From Butyrivibrio sp. WCD3002 (lineage in GTDB: Bacteria > Bacillota > Clostridia > Lachnospirales > Lachnospiraceae): DNA of 64,000 bases. Of the stretch, positions 27,457-37,342 are shown one piece after another (the stretch's first letter is position 1; each line of letters starts with the position of its first letter). A program made the translations under genes and the position numbers. Location of the stretch: positions 414,526-478,525 of the forward strand of contig NZ_AUJO01000002.1 in assembly GCF_000424265.1 (NCBI RefSeq), written 5' to 3'. The notes beneath the pieces were generated by a model, which did no database searches, was not told the origin of the DNA, and worked only from the letters and a program-made list of their open reading frames with translations.

Positions 27457-28212
27457 TCAACCTATAACATCTGCCATGTCATACATTCCTGCAGGCTTAC
27501 CGGCAAGGAATCTTGCCGCTTCAAGGGCGCCTTTTGCAAAAACGCTTCTTGAATAAGCTCTGTGAGATAAAGTAATAACCTCATCAGTGCCTGCAAAGAT
27601 AACATCGTGATCCCCGACGATAGTACCGCCGCGAACAGCTGATATACCTATCTCCTTCTTGGGTCTCTTTTCTCTTCTGCCACTTCTGTCATATACATAT
27701 TCAAACTCTTCAGGAAGTGACTCTTTAATGCTGTCAGCAAGGGCAATAGCTGTTCCGCTTGGAGCATCGAGCTTCTGATTGTGATGCTTCTCAACTATCT
27801 CAATATCAAAGCCCGCTGCTGAAAGAACGGGTGAAATCTCAGAAAGCACCTTCATAAGCATGTTAATGCCAACTGACATATTGGCAGACTTAAGAACAGC
27901 AACCTCTTTGGATGCATTCTCCACATGGGCAAGCTGCTGGTCGGAAAGACCTGTAGTACAAAGCACTACCGGCATATTCTTTTTAGTACATACATCAAGA
28001 AGATTATCGACAGCTGACGCGTTTGAAAAATCAATTACAACATCAGCATCCACATCACATTTTTCAATAGAATCAAAAACAGGGAAGCTATAGGTGTTCT
28101 CACCAAAAGCATCCACGCCTGCAACAATCTCAAGATCCGCGTAATCTGCAGACAAATCTACTATTACATGTCCCATCCGGCCATTGCAGCCGTGCATTAT
28201 TGCCTTTACCAC
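27457..28212 (-). CDS. dapB: 4-hydroxy-tetrahydrodipicolinate reductase
   Basis: Second committed enzyme of lysine and diaminopimelate synthesis, 251 residues. N-terminal nucleotide-binding loop GCNGRMG (residues 8-14), catalytic KHHNQKLDAPSGTA near residue 140 with the HH pair and Lys. It follows dapA after three bases and precedes hisA. Product supplies meso-DAP for the wall and lysine. Confidence 0.95.
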   Translation of the reverse strand: MVKAIMHGCNGRMGHVIVDLSADYADLEIVAGVDAFGENTYSFPVFDSIEKCDVDADVVIDFSNASAVDNLLDVCTKKNMPVVLCTTGLSDQQLAHVENASKEVAVLKSANMSVGINMLMKVLSEISPVLSAAGFDIEIVEKHHNQKLDAPSGTAIALADSIKESLPEEFEYVYDRSGRREKRPKKEIGISAVRGGTIVGDHDVIFAGTDEVITLSHRAYSRSVFAKGALEAARFLAGKPAGMYDMADVIG

Positions 28213-28215
28213 AAC

Positions 28216-29100
28216 TTACCTCCCAAGAAATTTATTAAGCTCTGCCTCAAGTACCTTACGATTAGCCTCCGTGATAGTTGTAAGAGGAAGGCGAAGCGGT
28301 CCTGCTGCAAAACCAATCATCTCGAGAGCAGCCTTAACAGGAATAGGATTAACCTCTGAGAAAAGCGCATCAATAAGAGGAAGTGCCTTAAGCTGTATCT
28401 CACATGCTCCGGCGAAATCTCCCTCTAAAGCTTTCATACACATATCATGTGTCTGTCTGGGTGCTACGTTAGATAAAACAGAAATTACACCGATACCGCC
28501 AAGTGACATGATTGGAACAACAAGTCCGTCCTCACCTGAATACAGATCAATGCATCCCTCTGCAAGCTGCATCATTTTTGTTGTCTGAGCAAGGTTGCCT
28601 GTAGCATCCTTGATACCAACGATATTATCAACATCCTTGCACATTCGAACAGCTGTCTCAGGCAGAATATTTACGCCTGTTCTGCTGGGAACATTATAGA
28701 GAATCACAGGAATATCGATTGCCTTAGCCACTGCAGTGAAGTGCTCAATAAGTCCTCCCTGAGTAGCTTTATTGTAATAAGGAGTAACTGATAAAACAGC
28801 GTCTGCTCCGTGCTTTGCTGCATCCTCTGAAAGCTCTATTGCAGTCTGGGTGCAGTTAGAGCCAGCTCCGGCGATAACCGGTACTCTCTTATTTACATAA
28901 TCTATGCAGTATCTTACTACCTCCTTGTGCTCCTCTTCCGTCATGGTAGCACTCTCACCGGTAGTACCGCATACTATAATAGCATCTGTTCCATTATCGA
29001 TCTGAAAATCTATGAGTCTTGCAAACTCGTCATAATTAACAGATCCATCCCCATTAAAAGGTGTCGCAATAGCAACACCGGCTCCCTTAAATACAGCCAT
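28216..29100 (-). CDS. dapA: 4-hydroxy-tetrahydrodipicolinate synthase
   Basis: Condenses pyruvate with aspartate semialdehyde, 294 residues. The pyruvate-site motif CGTTGES is near residue 44, the catalytic Tyr in YNVPSRTG near residue 134, and the Schiff-base Lys in VGIKDATGN near residue 162. The start has AGGGAGATAAT upstream. A 57-residue ORF ends 11 bases before it on the same strand. No lysine riboswitch features were seen. Confidence 0.96.
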   Translation of the reverse strand: MAVFKGAGVAIATPFNGDGSVNYDEFARLIDFQIDNGTDAIIVCGTTGESATMTEEEHKEVVRYCIDYVNKRVPVIAGAGSNCTQTAIELSEDAAKHGADAVLSVTPYYNKATQGGLIEHFTAVAKAIDIPVILYNVPSRTGVNILPETAVRMCKDVDNIVGIKDATGNLAQTTKMMQLAEGCIDLYSGEDGLVVPIMSLGGIGVISVLSNVAPRQTHDMCMKALEGDFAGACEIQLKALPLIDALFSEVNPIPVKAALEMIGFAAGPLRLPLTTITEANRKVLEAELNKFLGR

Positions 29101-29111
29101 ATTATCTCCCT

Positions 29112-29285
29112 TTACTTCATTCCCTCCCAGAATCTTTCCCGTTCTGTGAAAGCAATGGTATTATCCTCGGAAATCTCAGTCTTAGGCTTCTTCTCAACCT
29201 TGCCTGACTTTTCCAGATTAAGTTCATCTTCTGAAGAAATACCTTTTTCTTTGTGTGCTCCAAAAAGTTCATCAATAACTGTCAT
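29112..29285 (-). CDS. small charged protein upstream of dapA, hypothetical
   Basis: A 57-residue frame beginning MTVIDELFGAHKEKG and ending TERERFWEGMK. It is highly charged, with no membrane helix or known motif. Evidence that it is real: AGAGGGGG eight bases before ATG and tight spacing to dapA (11 bases), with the dapA ribosome binding site right after its stop. It may be a leader peptide or a small regulator. Unknown family. Confidence 0.6.
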   Translation of the reverse strand: MTVIDELFGAHKEKGISSEDELNLEKSGKVEKKPKTEISEDNTIAFTERERFWEGMK

Positions 29286-29395
29286 AAAAATTACCCCCTC
29301 TTAATTGGCTTACTCCAGCCATAATATAAACTAGTTAAGTACTTTTTAGCATTTCTTCTTTATTAAGTTGTCAACTATATTATAACAAATACTAA

Positions 29396-29448
29396 GTCCG
29401 CGGAGTAGATTTGGCAAGCAAAATCTGAAAAATCTCCCTCTCGCGGAC
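29396..29448. repeat. nested palindrome in the dap operon upstream region
   Basis: Outer arms GTCCGCG / CGCGGAC enclose an inner palindrome AGATTT-ggcaagca-AAATCT. It sits between the small ORF and the zinc-ribbon gene upstream of it. The inner part resembles the core of the two TTTCGCTTrCGAAA repeats, but with several changes. It could end the upstream transcript, although no T run follows directly. Confidence 0.5.
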
Positions 29449-29523
29449 ATTTGTATTAGCAATATTAATTTACATCAATTACATTTTTAATTCATTTTCA
29501 AGGCAAATAAATGCCTTCATGTT

Positions 29524-29997
29524 TCAATCCTCGTCAAGGAATCTCATGCTGCCGTTACCCTTTTTGATAACAATCTCTGTGGCAACACCCTTAACATTCT
29601 GCTTTCTCGCCATTTTAAGGCATCTTGGACAAAGCGTACCTATAGCTGTAGGTGTTCCGCAAATATCGCAATAATTACCCATGATAACATCCCTCATGGA
29701 TTTATCATCCTTATACTGAATGCGTCCCTGCTTGATCCATTCATTGACCTTACTAAGCGGTATGTTAAACTTCTTTGCAACATCATAGTCCTTTACATCC
29801 TCATTCTCACGGATGTAGTCCTTTACCTTATAAAACAGCTCCTGATCCGTGCATTTAGGGCAAAGATCGGTTTTATTTTCACGAAAAAGACGCCTGCCGC
29901 ACTGCATGCAGACTCTGGACTCATTTAGTGATTTACTGATCATCTCAGCATTCAGATAATTATTCAGTTTCTGTAAATCCTTATCGTATTTATCCAT
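29524..29997 (-). CDS. double zinc-ribbon protein, YvyF-like
   Basis: A 157-residue cytoplasmic protein with two Cys4 zinc ribbons: CMQCGRR...CPKC (about residues 30-49) and CDICGT...CPRC (about 109-125). Between them a helix-turn-helix-like part (YDVAKKFNIPLSKVNEWIKQ) is seen. The order resembles YvyF-type proteins of flagellar operons (TIGR03826), yet no flagellar gene is near. No strong ribosome binding site precedes the ATG, so the exact start is less certain. Confidence 0.7.
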   Translation of the reverse strand: MDKYDKDLQKLNNYLNAEMISKSLNESRVCMQCGRRLFRENKTDLCPKCTDQELFYKVKDYIRENEDVKDYDVAKKFNIPLSKVNEWIKQGRIQYKDDKSMRDVIMGNYCDICGTPTAIGTLCPRCLKMARKQNVKGVATEIVIKKGNGSMRFLDED

Positions 29998-30042
29998 AGT
30001 TATATTGTATATTATTTATTTTGAAAATGAAACCTCGCTTTA

Positions 30043-30076
30043 GAAAAGACCGTTCGCACTTTTTATGCAAACGGTC
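30043..30076 (-). terminator. terminator of typA
   Basis: Stem GACCGTTTGCA / GTGCGAACGGTC-type (one mismatch) followed by TTTTC on the minus strand, 16 bases after the typA stop. Confidence 0.8.
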
Positions 30077-30092
30077 CCCAAATTATTCATAA

Positions 30093-31934
30093 TTATTTCT
30101 TATTCTTAGCCGCAAAGCTTGCTCTCTTACGAAGAGTAGGATCAAGAATCTTCTTACGGATACGAAGAGTAAGAGGTGTTACCTCTAAAAGCTCATCTGT
30201 ATCAATAAAGTCGATACTCTGCTCCAGTGACATGATCCTCGGAGGAACAAGTCTTAATGCCTCATCGGAGGATGATGTTCTTGTATTTGTAAGATGCTTT
30301 GTCTTGCAGACATTAACCTCGATATCCTCTGACTTACCTGAAGAACCGATTACCATACCGGAATAAACCTTATCTCCGGGGCTGATAAAGAGCTGTCCGC
30401 GCTCCTGAGCATTGAAAAGACCATATGTAACAGCTTCACCTGACTCGAAGGCGATAAGTGAACCCTGCTTACGATATGAGATATCTCCCTTATAAGGAGC
30501 ATAGCCGTCGAAGATTGTGTTCATGATACCGTTACCCTTGGTATCTGTCATGAACTCACCTCTGTAACCGATAAGACCTCTTGAAGGAATAAGGAACTCA
30601 AGACGTGTATAACCGCCGTTTGCAAGTCCCATATTGATCATCTCGCCCTTTCTCTCACCAAGCTTCTGAATAACGCTTCCTGAGAATTCTTCGGGAACAT
30701 CTATATAGCACTTCTCCATGGGCTCGAGCTTTTTACCGTTTTCATCTGTCTTGTATATAACCTCTGCCTTACTTACAGCAAACTCATAGCCCTCACGGCG
30801 CATGGTCTCGATAAGAACTGAAAGATGAAGCTCACCACGTCCGGAAACCTTGAAGGTCTCTGTTGTCTCTGTATCCTCAACCCTAAGAGAAACGTCAGTG
30901 TTAAGCTCCTTGTAGAGACGATCACGAAGGTGTCTTGATGTTACATACTTACCTTCCTGACCTGCAAGAGGTGAATCATTTACGATAAAGTTCATTGAAA
31001 TTGTGGGCTCGGAAATCTTCTGGAAAGGAATGGCATTCTGCTCATCCACTGCACAGAGTGTATCACCGATCTTGATATCATCAATACCTGAAACTGCAAC
31101 GATAGCACCGATTCCGGCTTCCTGAACCTCAACCTTGCCAAGGCCCTCAAACTCATAGAGTTTACTAACCTTAGTCTTGATGCTTCTCTCAGGCTCATGG
31201 TGGTTGACGATTACAACCTCCTGATTAACCTTAAGTCTGCCGTTATCAATCTTACCAACACCGATTCTTCCTACGTATTCGTTGTAGTCGATTGTGCTGA
31301 TGAGCATCTGTGTACCTGCATCGGGATCACCGACAGGTGCAGGGATATAATTGATGATTGTATCAAGAAGAGGCTTAAGGTCGCTTCCGGGCTCATCAAG
31401 TGACATGGATGATGTTCCTGCCTTAGCTGATGCAAATACGAAAGGACAGTCAAGCTGCTTATCATCAGCGCCAAGATCAAGAAGAAGCTCTAAAACCTCA
31501 TCAATAACTTCATTGGGTCGGGCTTCCGGTCTGTCAATTTTATTGATACAAACAATAACGGGAAGTCCAAGCTCCATTGCCTTACCAAGAACGAACTTGG
31601 TCTGAGGCATAGCGCCTTCAAAAGCGTCAACAACAAGGATAACGCCGTTAACCATCTTAAGTACACGCTCTACCTCACCGCCAAAATCAGCATGGCCGGG
31701 AGTATCTATAATATTGATCTTAATATCTTTATATGTAATGGCTGTATTCTTGGACATGATCGTGATTCCACGCTCACGCTCGATATCACCTGAGTCCATG
31801 ACTCTCTCTACGACGTCCTGACCCTCACGAAAAACACCACTCTGGCGAAGAAGACCGTCTACAAGGGTGGTCTTACCATGATCAACGTGAGCTATGATCG
31901 CAACATTCCTGACATCGTTTCTAGTCTGTTTCAT
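30093..31934 (-). CDS. typA: translational GTPase TypA/BipA
   Basis: Ribosome-associated GTPase, 613 residues. G1 HVDHGKTT (residues 16-23), G3 [11 protein letters not shown] (near 76), G4 NKIDRPEA (near 130), followed by EF-G-like domains II, III and V and the BipA-specific C-terminal domain. The protein assists 50S assembly and growth under stress or cold in other bacteria. Monocistronic, with its own promoter and terminator; ATG preceded by TGGAGGAATACA. Confidence 0.97.
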   Translation of the reverse strand: MKQTRNDVRNVAIIAHVDHGKTTLVDGLLRQSGVFREGQDVVERVMDSGDIERERGITIMSKNTAITYKDIKINIIDTPGHADFGGEVERVLKMVNGVILVVDAFEGAMPQTKFVLGKAMELGLPVIVCINKIDRPEARPNEVIDEVLELLLDLGADDKQLDCPFVFASAKAGTSSMSLDEPGSDLKPLLDTIINYIPAPVGDPDAGTQMLISTIDYNEYVGRIGVGKIDNGRLKVNQEVVIVNHHEPERSIKTKVSKLYEFEGLGKVEVQEAGIGAIVAVSGIDDIKIGDTLCAVDEQNAIPFQKISEPTISMNFIVNDSPLAGQEGKYVTSRHLRDRLYKELNTDVSLRVEDTETTETFKVSGRGELHLSVLIETMRREGYEFAVSKAEVIYKTDENGKKLEPMEKCYIDVPEEFSGSVIQKLGERKGEMINMGLANGGYTRLEFLIPSRGLIGYRGEFMTDTKGNGIMNTIFDGYAPYKGDISYRKQGSLIAFESGEAVTYGLFNAQERGQLFISPGDKVYSGMVIGSSGKSEDIEVNVCKTKHLTNTRTSSSDEALRLVPPRIMSLEQSIDFIDTDELLEVTPLTLRIRKKILDPTLRKRASFAAKNKK

Positions 31935-31977
31935 TGTATTCCTCCATTAATTTATAACCTATCTTCAAAACTCACAT

Positions 31978-32006
31978 AGTATAGCACGTGATTTTTCCAT
32001 ATTCAA
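31978..32006 (-). promoter_or_regulatory. promoter of typA
   Basis: TTGAAT (32006-32001) and TATACT (31983-31978), spacer 17, minus strand. Confidence 0.75.
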
Positions 32007-32057
32007 GAAAATAAAAGAAAAGAAAGTATTAATAAAGAAGAAAAAGGCTCATCCGCA

Positions 32058-32690
32058 TTAAAACGGATAGTAGCCTTCCTCTGTCTTTTCTATTATTATT
32101 TTACCCTCTGTCTTTTGGGTAAGCCCGTCGGTGATACGAACCTCATCCTCATTTTTTACAACAATGTCATACTCTACCTTATCAGTATAGGTCTCGTCCA
32201 TAAGAGGTATTTCCTCCTGTCTGAGGTAGTATTGAATGTTATTTACAAGATTATAATCGGCGGTCAGATGAAGCTTACTTCCATATATCATCTGTCCTGT
32301 TACAGATGCAGCCAATCCTGCCTGGGCGGCCTGAGTGTAGGCTCTTACAAGGCCGCCTGTTCCGAGAAGCACTCCTCCAAAGTAACGTGTTACTACTATT
32401 AAAATATTGGTAATCCCTGCACCTTTTATCACTTCAAGGATAGGTTTTCCTGCAGTCCCGGAAGGCTCGCCGTTATCAGAGCATCTGGATATCCCTGAGT
32501 CCACTCCGATTACAAAGGCATAGCAGTTATGTCTTGCATCCCAGTATTTTTTCTGCTGCTCGGTAATTTTTGCCTCAGCCTCCTCCACCGAATTTACCGA
32601 AAACACTGATCCGATAAATCGTGATTTTTTCTCTACTATTTCGCCTGTGCCTTCAGACGTTACTATGCGATAGCTTGCTTTATTTTCCAT
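32058..32690 (-). CDS. YigZ/IMPACT family protein
   Basis: A 210-residue protein of the UPF0029/IMPACT family. N-terminal domain marks: KKSRFIGSVF (residues 21-30), DARHNCYAFVIG, and the family signature NGEPSGTAGKPILE near residue 77; the C-terminal EF-G-like half follows. Eukaryotic IMPACT binds GCN1; bacterial YigZ has no firm function. It is divergent from the PBP gene, and the two upstream regions overlap. Confidence 0.88.
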   Translation of the reverse strand: MENKASYRIVTSEGTGEIVEKKSRFIGSVFSVNSVEEAEAKITEQQKKYWDARHNCYAFVIGVDSGISRCSDNGEPSGTAGKPILEVIKGAGITNILIVVTRYFGGVLLGTGGLVRAYTQAAQAGLAASVTGQMIYGSKLHLTADYNLVNNIQYYLRQEEIPLMDETYTDKVEYDIVVKNEDEVRITDGLTQKTEGKIIIEKTEEGYYPF

Positions 32691-32705
32691 GGTTATCCCT
32701 ATTCT

Positions 32706-32734
32706 TTGATAGTCTAAGTCTAATCTGTTATAAT
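32706..32734 (+). promoter_or_regulatory. promoter of the PBP gene
   Basis: TTGATA (32706-32711) and TATAAT (32729-32734), spacer 17, about 80 bases before the start codon. Confidence 0.8.
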
Positions 32735-32817
32735 AGTGTGATATTATGGATTGAATATGTCAATCACTAACATCATATATGATTTTAGCAAAAAGTAATA
32801 GACTAGCGGAGGATAAT

Positions 32818-35673
32818 ATGAATTTTGGCAGAAAGGGTATCCGAGACCAGCAGCAGGAGCTCCTCTCGTCTACCACTAAATGGGGGAAAAAGATATCTCT
32901 CATTTCATTAGAACTAATACTTATAGCCTTTATAGGACTTGGTGTTATAGGAGTCAGCGCAGGTATTGGCGTATTTCGAGGCATCATTGATACAGCACCG
33001 GAGATAGGAAATATCAGCGTTACGCCTACAGGCTACTCCACCTTTGTATACGATACCGAAGGTAATCAGACAGCAAAGCTTGTTTCTACGGACTCAAACC
33101 GAATCCCTGTATCATGGGACATGATTCCTGAAAATCTGCAGCATGCATTTGTAGCTATCGAGGATGAGCGTTTCTACAAACACAACGGTATTGATATCCA
33201 GGGTATCATCCGTGCAGCTTTTGTAGGACTTACAAGCCGCGAGCTTTCACAGGGTGCCAGTACCATCACCCAGCAGCTTTTGAAGAACAACGTATTTTCA
33301 GGATGGACAAGCGAAAGCTCCGATATCGCCAAGATAAAGCGTAAGATTCAGGAGCAGTACCTGGCAATTCAGCTTGAGAAGACCATGAGCAAGGAGGATA
33401 TTCTTCTTAATTATATGAACACCATCAACCTTGGAAGTAACACTCTTGGTGTTCAGGCAGCTTCTCTAAGATATTTTAATAAGTCAGTTGCTAATCTGTC
33501 GCTTTCCGAGTGCGCCGTAATCGCAGGTATCACTCAGAACCCCAGCAGATTTAACCCCATCACACACCCTGACAACAACGCACTTAGACGTGATAAGGTT
33601 CTAAACAACATGCTTAAGCAGGGCTACATCACAAAGGAAGAATTTGATGAAGCCATGGCTGATGATGTTTACGCAAGAATTCAGGTGGTTGATGAGGAAA
33701 CCTCAGATGACAGCGTCAACTCTTACTTTGTTGATGCGCTTACCAATCAGCTCATCGATGACCTTATAAATGCAGGCTACAACGAGACACAGGCCTATAC
33801 TCTGCTGTACAGCGGAGGACTTAAAATATACTCCACACAGGATCCTGCTATTCAGGCTATTTGTGACAGCGAGCTCAGTAATCCCGACAACTACCCTGAG
33901 AACACAAAGTATCTGCTTGACTATGCTCTGACAGTTTCCGATTCCGAGGGTAACAAGACCAACTACAGCTCTGAAATGATGAAGAGCTATTTCCAGCAGG
34001 AAAATCCCGGCTTTAATCTTCTCTTTAGTTCAGAGGAGGATGCTCAGGCAAAGATTGATGAGTACAAGGCTGCTGTTGTCGGAGCAAATGACAAGGTAGA
34101 CGGCGAGAGTATCAACCTTACACCTCAGCCTCAGGTTTCACTTACTATTGAAGATCATGCTACAGGCTATGTGGCTGCAATGGTAGGCGGACGCGGTGCA
34201 AAAATCGCTTCCAGAACACTTAACAGAGCAACCGATACCGTGCGTCAGCCTGGATCAACCTTCAAGGTTCTCTCAGCTTATGCTCCTGCTCTTGACAGCG
34301 CAGGCTTTACACTTGCAACAGTTTTAAACGATGCTCCCTTTAATTATCAGGGTGGTCGTCCGGTCCGTAACTGGTACGGAGAGGCTTACAGAGGGCTTAC
34401 CACTGTTAGAACAGCAATAAAGGATTCAATGAACATCATAGCTGTTAAGACAATAACCCTCATAACACCGCAGCTTGCATTTGATTATCTTAAGAATTTC
34501 GGCTTTACGACAATTGTTGAAAGCGAAGAGATAAACGGTAAGATTTATTCCGATATTCAGGCAACCACTGCTCTTGGCGGTCTTACACACGGTGTTACCA
34601 ATCTTGAACTGAATGCCGCTTATGCAGCAATTGCCAACGGCGGTGTTTATGTAAAGCCAAAGCTTTATACCAAGGTTGTGGATCATGATGGAAATACCAT
34701 CCTTGATAACACACAGATTGAATCAACAAGAATCCTTAAGGATTCCACAGCTTACCTGCTTACAAGCGCAATGACAGATGTTGTAACAAGCGGTACCGGT
34801 ACAGCTGTCAACTTTGGAACCACTGCTATTGCAGGTAAGACCGGAACAACATCTGATGAGAACGACGTATGGTTCGCAGGCTTTACCAACTACTACACTG
34901 CTACTACCTGGGCAGGCTATGACAACAACGTTGATATGAACAAGGAAGAGGCCAGACTTGCCAAGACCCTTTGGAGAGCTGTTATGGAAAAGGTTCATGC
35001 AGATCTGCCGGCCGCAACCTTTGAAAAGCCCGACTCAGTTATAACAGCTACTGTCTGCTCAAGATCAGGAAAAGCACCTATAGCAGGTCTTTGCGACGGC
35101 GTACTTATGTCAGAATATTTTGAGGAGGGAACGGTTCCCACAGACAGCTGTGATGTACATTACGCAGGAACCATTTGTCAGTTTGATAATGTTCCCGCTA
35201 CCGATACATGTCCTTTCAAGGTAAACGGAATATTCGAGCTTACCCCTGCTGAACCCGCTGCACTGCAGGCACAGTCAGGTATAGAGACACCTGAAACCCA
35301 GTACACCACAGAGCTTGATGAAAACGGAAATCCTGTAACAAGACCTATCGTAACCTGTCACCATACAGCCGAGTTTATGGCTCAGCCTACTATTACAGAG
35401 ATACTGGCACAGGAACAGGCCCAGCTTGCTGAACGCGGAATCCAGATGGCTCCACAGCCCACAGATCCTAATGCGCAGCCTGCTGCCGATCCTAATGCAG
35501 CTCCCGCTGCCGATCCAGGTGCTGCACCCGCAGCTGACCCTGCTGCAGCTCAGCCCGCTGATCCCGTTGCACAAAGCGCAGAGGCAGCTATGGCTGAGGC
35601 CGCTGCAAATGCTCAGCAGCAGATCAATGAAGCCAGAGAAGAGCTTGGCATTGAAGAAGAGGATGACGAATAA
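32818..35673 (+). CDS. class A penicillin-binding protein (PBP1a family)
   Basis: Bifunctional peptidoglycan glycosyltransferase and transpeptidase, 951 residues from ATG at 32818 (AGCGGAGGATAAT before it). A membrane helix spans about residues 26-50. The GT51 domain carries catalytic EDERFYKH (115-122) and QGASTITQQLLKN. The transpeptidase has S480-TF-K, S537-M-N and K674-T-G, all intact. A Cys-containing region follows (CSRSGKAPIAGLC, 735 onward). The last 60 residues are a Pro/Ala/Asp tail with repeated PNAxPAADP units. Monocistronic. Confidence 0.95.
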   Translation: MNFGRKGIRDQQQELLSSTTKWGKKISLISLELILIAFIGLGVIGVSAGIGVFRGIIDTAPEIGNISVTPTGYSTFVYDTEGNQTAKLVSTDSNRIPVSWDMIPENLQHAFVAIEDERFYKHNGIDIQGIIRAAFVGLTSRELSQGASTITQQLLKNNVFSGWTSESSDIAKIKRKIQEQYLAIQLEKTMSKEDILLNYMNTINLGSNTLGVQAASLRYFNKSVANLSLSECAVIAGITQNPSRFNPITHPDNNALRRDKVLNNMLKQGYITKEEFDEAMADDVYARIQVVDEETSDDSVNSYFVDALTNQLIDDLINAGYNETQAYTLLYSGGLKIYSTQDPAIQAICDSELSNPDNYPENTKYLLDYALTVSDSEGNKTNYSSEMMKSYFQQENPGFNLLFSSEEDAQAKIDEYKAAVVGANDKVDGESINLTPQPQVSLTIEDHATGYVAAMVGGRGAKIASRTLNRATDTVRQPGSTFKVLSAYAPALDSAGFTLATVLNDAPFNYQGGRPVRNWYGEAYRGLTTVRTAIKDSMNIIAVKTITLITPQLAFDYLKNFGFTTIVESEEINGKIYSDIQATTALGGLTHGVTNLELNAAYAAIANGGVYVKPKLYTKVVDHDGNTILDNTQIESTRILKDSTAYLLTSAMTDVVTSGTGTAVNFGTTAIAGKTGTTSDENDVWFAGFTNYYTATTWAGYDNNVDMNKEEARLAKTLWRAVMEKVHADLPAATFEKPDSVITATVCSRSGKAPIAGLCDGVLMSEYFEEGTVPTDSCDVHYAGTICQFDNVPATDTCPFKVNGIFELTPAEPAALQAQSGIETPETQYTTELDENGNPVTRPIVTCHHTAEFMAQPTITEILAQEQAQLAERGIQMAPQPTDPNAQPAADPNAAPAADPGAAPAADPAAAQPADPVAQSAEAAMAEAAANAQQQINEAREELGIEEEDDE

Positions 35674-35694
35674 AACAGAATTTCTCATATGAAA

Positions 35695-35738
35695 TAAAAG
35701 AGACAGCTGACCTTTAAAAGATCAGCTGTCTTTTATTT
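35695..35738. terminator. bidirectional intrinsic terminator
   Basis: Stem GACAGCTGA / TCAGCTGTC with TTTTATTTT on the plus strand and CTTTTATTTC on the minus strand, between convergent PBP and diguanylate cyclase genes. Confidence 0.88.
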
Positions 35739-35749
35739 TGCTTATATTT

Positions 35750-37303
35750 TTATTCATTGCGCGTTGCTCTCATGGCCTTTTTGTTTGCGTACATGGCTTT
35801 ATCCGCACGCTTTAGAACGCTGTTGACATCACGGTCAACCTCCTTGTCATAACACGCATAGCCTATTGCCGCCGAGAAGGCTACCCACGGATCTGCATCC
35901 GTTCGCGCTTCGTTCTGCTTAATTGCCTTATTGAAATCTGCAATAAGTGTATCCAGATTGTTATAATCTATTTTCTCCAGTACCACACAGAATTCATCTC
36001 CACCTACCCTGAATACGGGGGAGTGTCTAAAGGTCTTACAGATAAGAGTACAGAGATTTTTTATTGCTAAATTTCCCTGTTCATGTCCATAGGTATCATT
36101 TATCTTTTTTAGATAATTCAGGTCTATCACCGCAATTGCAAACTCTGCATTCCCTGCAGCTATGCCCCAGCTAAGCCTCTGAGCCTCCTGGTCGTAGGCG
36201 AGCTTATTTCTGATACCGGTAAGAGAATCCTTATAGGCAAGCTCGTTCATGATATCAGCCTTACGCTTTGCTTTGCCCAGCTCATCTGAGGTGGATACCA
36301 GATTTTTCATGTAATTATCCAGCTCAAATATCATGATGGCTATTTTTTCTGACAAAGTAGTAATCTCGTCATTTCCTTTGCTTAACTGCTCTATCTCCTT
36401 GACAACCTTGATATCCTTTGTCTCCGAATATTTACTTACTCTCTTTTCAAGCATGGAGAGTCTTCCAACATAGTGTGCATTTATGAAAGCCACAAGGAGC
36501 ATCACTGCGCTTATCAGAACGATGGCCACAAACACAAGCTGCTGAACCGTGTTGTATAGGATTTCCTTATTGACTACATCAACCTCAACCTCTGCAGATA
36601 CAACACCTATTACCTCACCATCAATGATCAGGGGCGAATAGTAGGCATAGGTATGACCAAACTCATTATCATATATATCATAGCCATGAGGATTTTCCCC
36701 TGTATTATAGGCTTCCCACATAGTCTTATGCTGCTCAAGAGGCTCTTCTACAGTTATGCCAAGATTCAGATAGGCAGGGTCATCTTTCTTTACCTCTCTC
36801 ACGCCGTCAATGATATATGTCATATACAAGGGTTCGCCCGGAGGTGCAATATAGTAGGTAGTGTGAATATTCATTGCAGATCTTGCTTTTTCAAACACTA
36901 TCGTCCAATATGCATGCTTGTAGGTAAAATATGCCCTCTGTGTTTCATCATCACACTCTGTGATCTGAATATCGACTCCAAGAGTTTTCCCCGGATATTT
37001 CTCTGAAAAAATCTCATCGAAACTCTTTTTGTAGGATCTATACTCAGTGAAATCGACAGGAAGCTCCATCTCCTCATAGTGTGCCATGAAATACTCCTGA
37101 TAAAGAAGTGTTTCCTCTTTCTCTTCTTCCATAAGATTCTTCAGATAGGCACAAATATTCTGAAGGTTTTGCTCACATTGCTCCTGATAAATGGAAATCT
37201 GACTAAAATAGGTAATCAGACCCACAATTATCAGAATGACAAATGTGAAAACCCCAAAGATGATCAGGAACTTATTGGCGATTCTACCTCGTCTCTTATT
37301 CAT
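35750..37303 (-). CDS. membrane diguanylate cyclase with extracytoplasmic sensor
   Basis: A 517-residue c-di-GMP synthase. Membrane helices at about residues 10-32 and 252-275 border an outer sensor region of Cache-like character (YAYYSPLIIDGEVIGVVSAEVE). The GGDEF domain has an intact active site, GGDEF at 434-438, and the NDTYGHEQGN segment. The usual RxxD inhibitory site before it is not kept (RHSPVFRV). The gene lies 39 bases downstream of a chemoreceptor gene on the same strand, so both are likely one signalling operon. Confidence 0.92.
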   Translation of the reverse strand: MNKRRGRIANKFLIIFGVFTFVILIIVGLITYFSQISIYQEQCEQNLQNICAYLKNLMEEEKEETLLYQEYFMAHYEEMELPVDFTEYRSYKKSFDEIFSEKYPGKTLGVDIQITECDDETQRAYFTYKHAYWTIVFEKARSAMNIHTTYYIAPPGEPLYMTYIIDGVREVKKDDPAYLNLGITVEEPLEQHKTMWEAYNTGENPHGYDIYDNEFGHTYAYYSPLIIDGEVIGVVSAEVEVDVVNKEILYNTVQQLVFVAIVLISAVMLLVAFINAHYVGRLSMLEKRVSKYSETKDIKVVKEIEQLSKGNDEITTLSEKIAIMIFELDNYMKNLVSTSDELGKAKRKADIMNELAYKDSLTGIRNKLAYDQEAQRLSWGIAAGNAEFAIAVIDLNYLKKINDTYGHEQGNLAIKNLCTLICKTFRHSPVFRVGGDEFCVVLEKIDYNNLDTLIADFNKAIKQNEARTDADPWVAFSAAIGYACYDKEVDRDVNSVLKRADKAMYANKKAMRATRNE

Positions 37304-37342
37304 ATCCTTTTTCTTTTCACCAAATAATGGCTTAGCCTCTGA

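Noticed and set aside
29286..29523. Possible lysine riboswitch before the dap operon
   Set aside because: None of the conserved L-box segments could be found; only a nested palindrome and AT-rich DNA are present. TTGACA and TATAAT hexamers occur but not with usable spacing.
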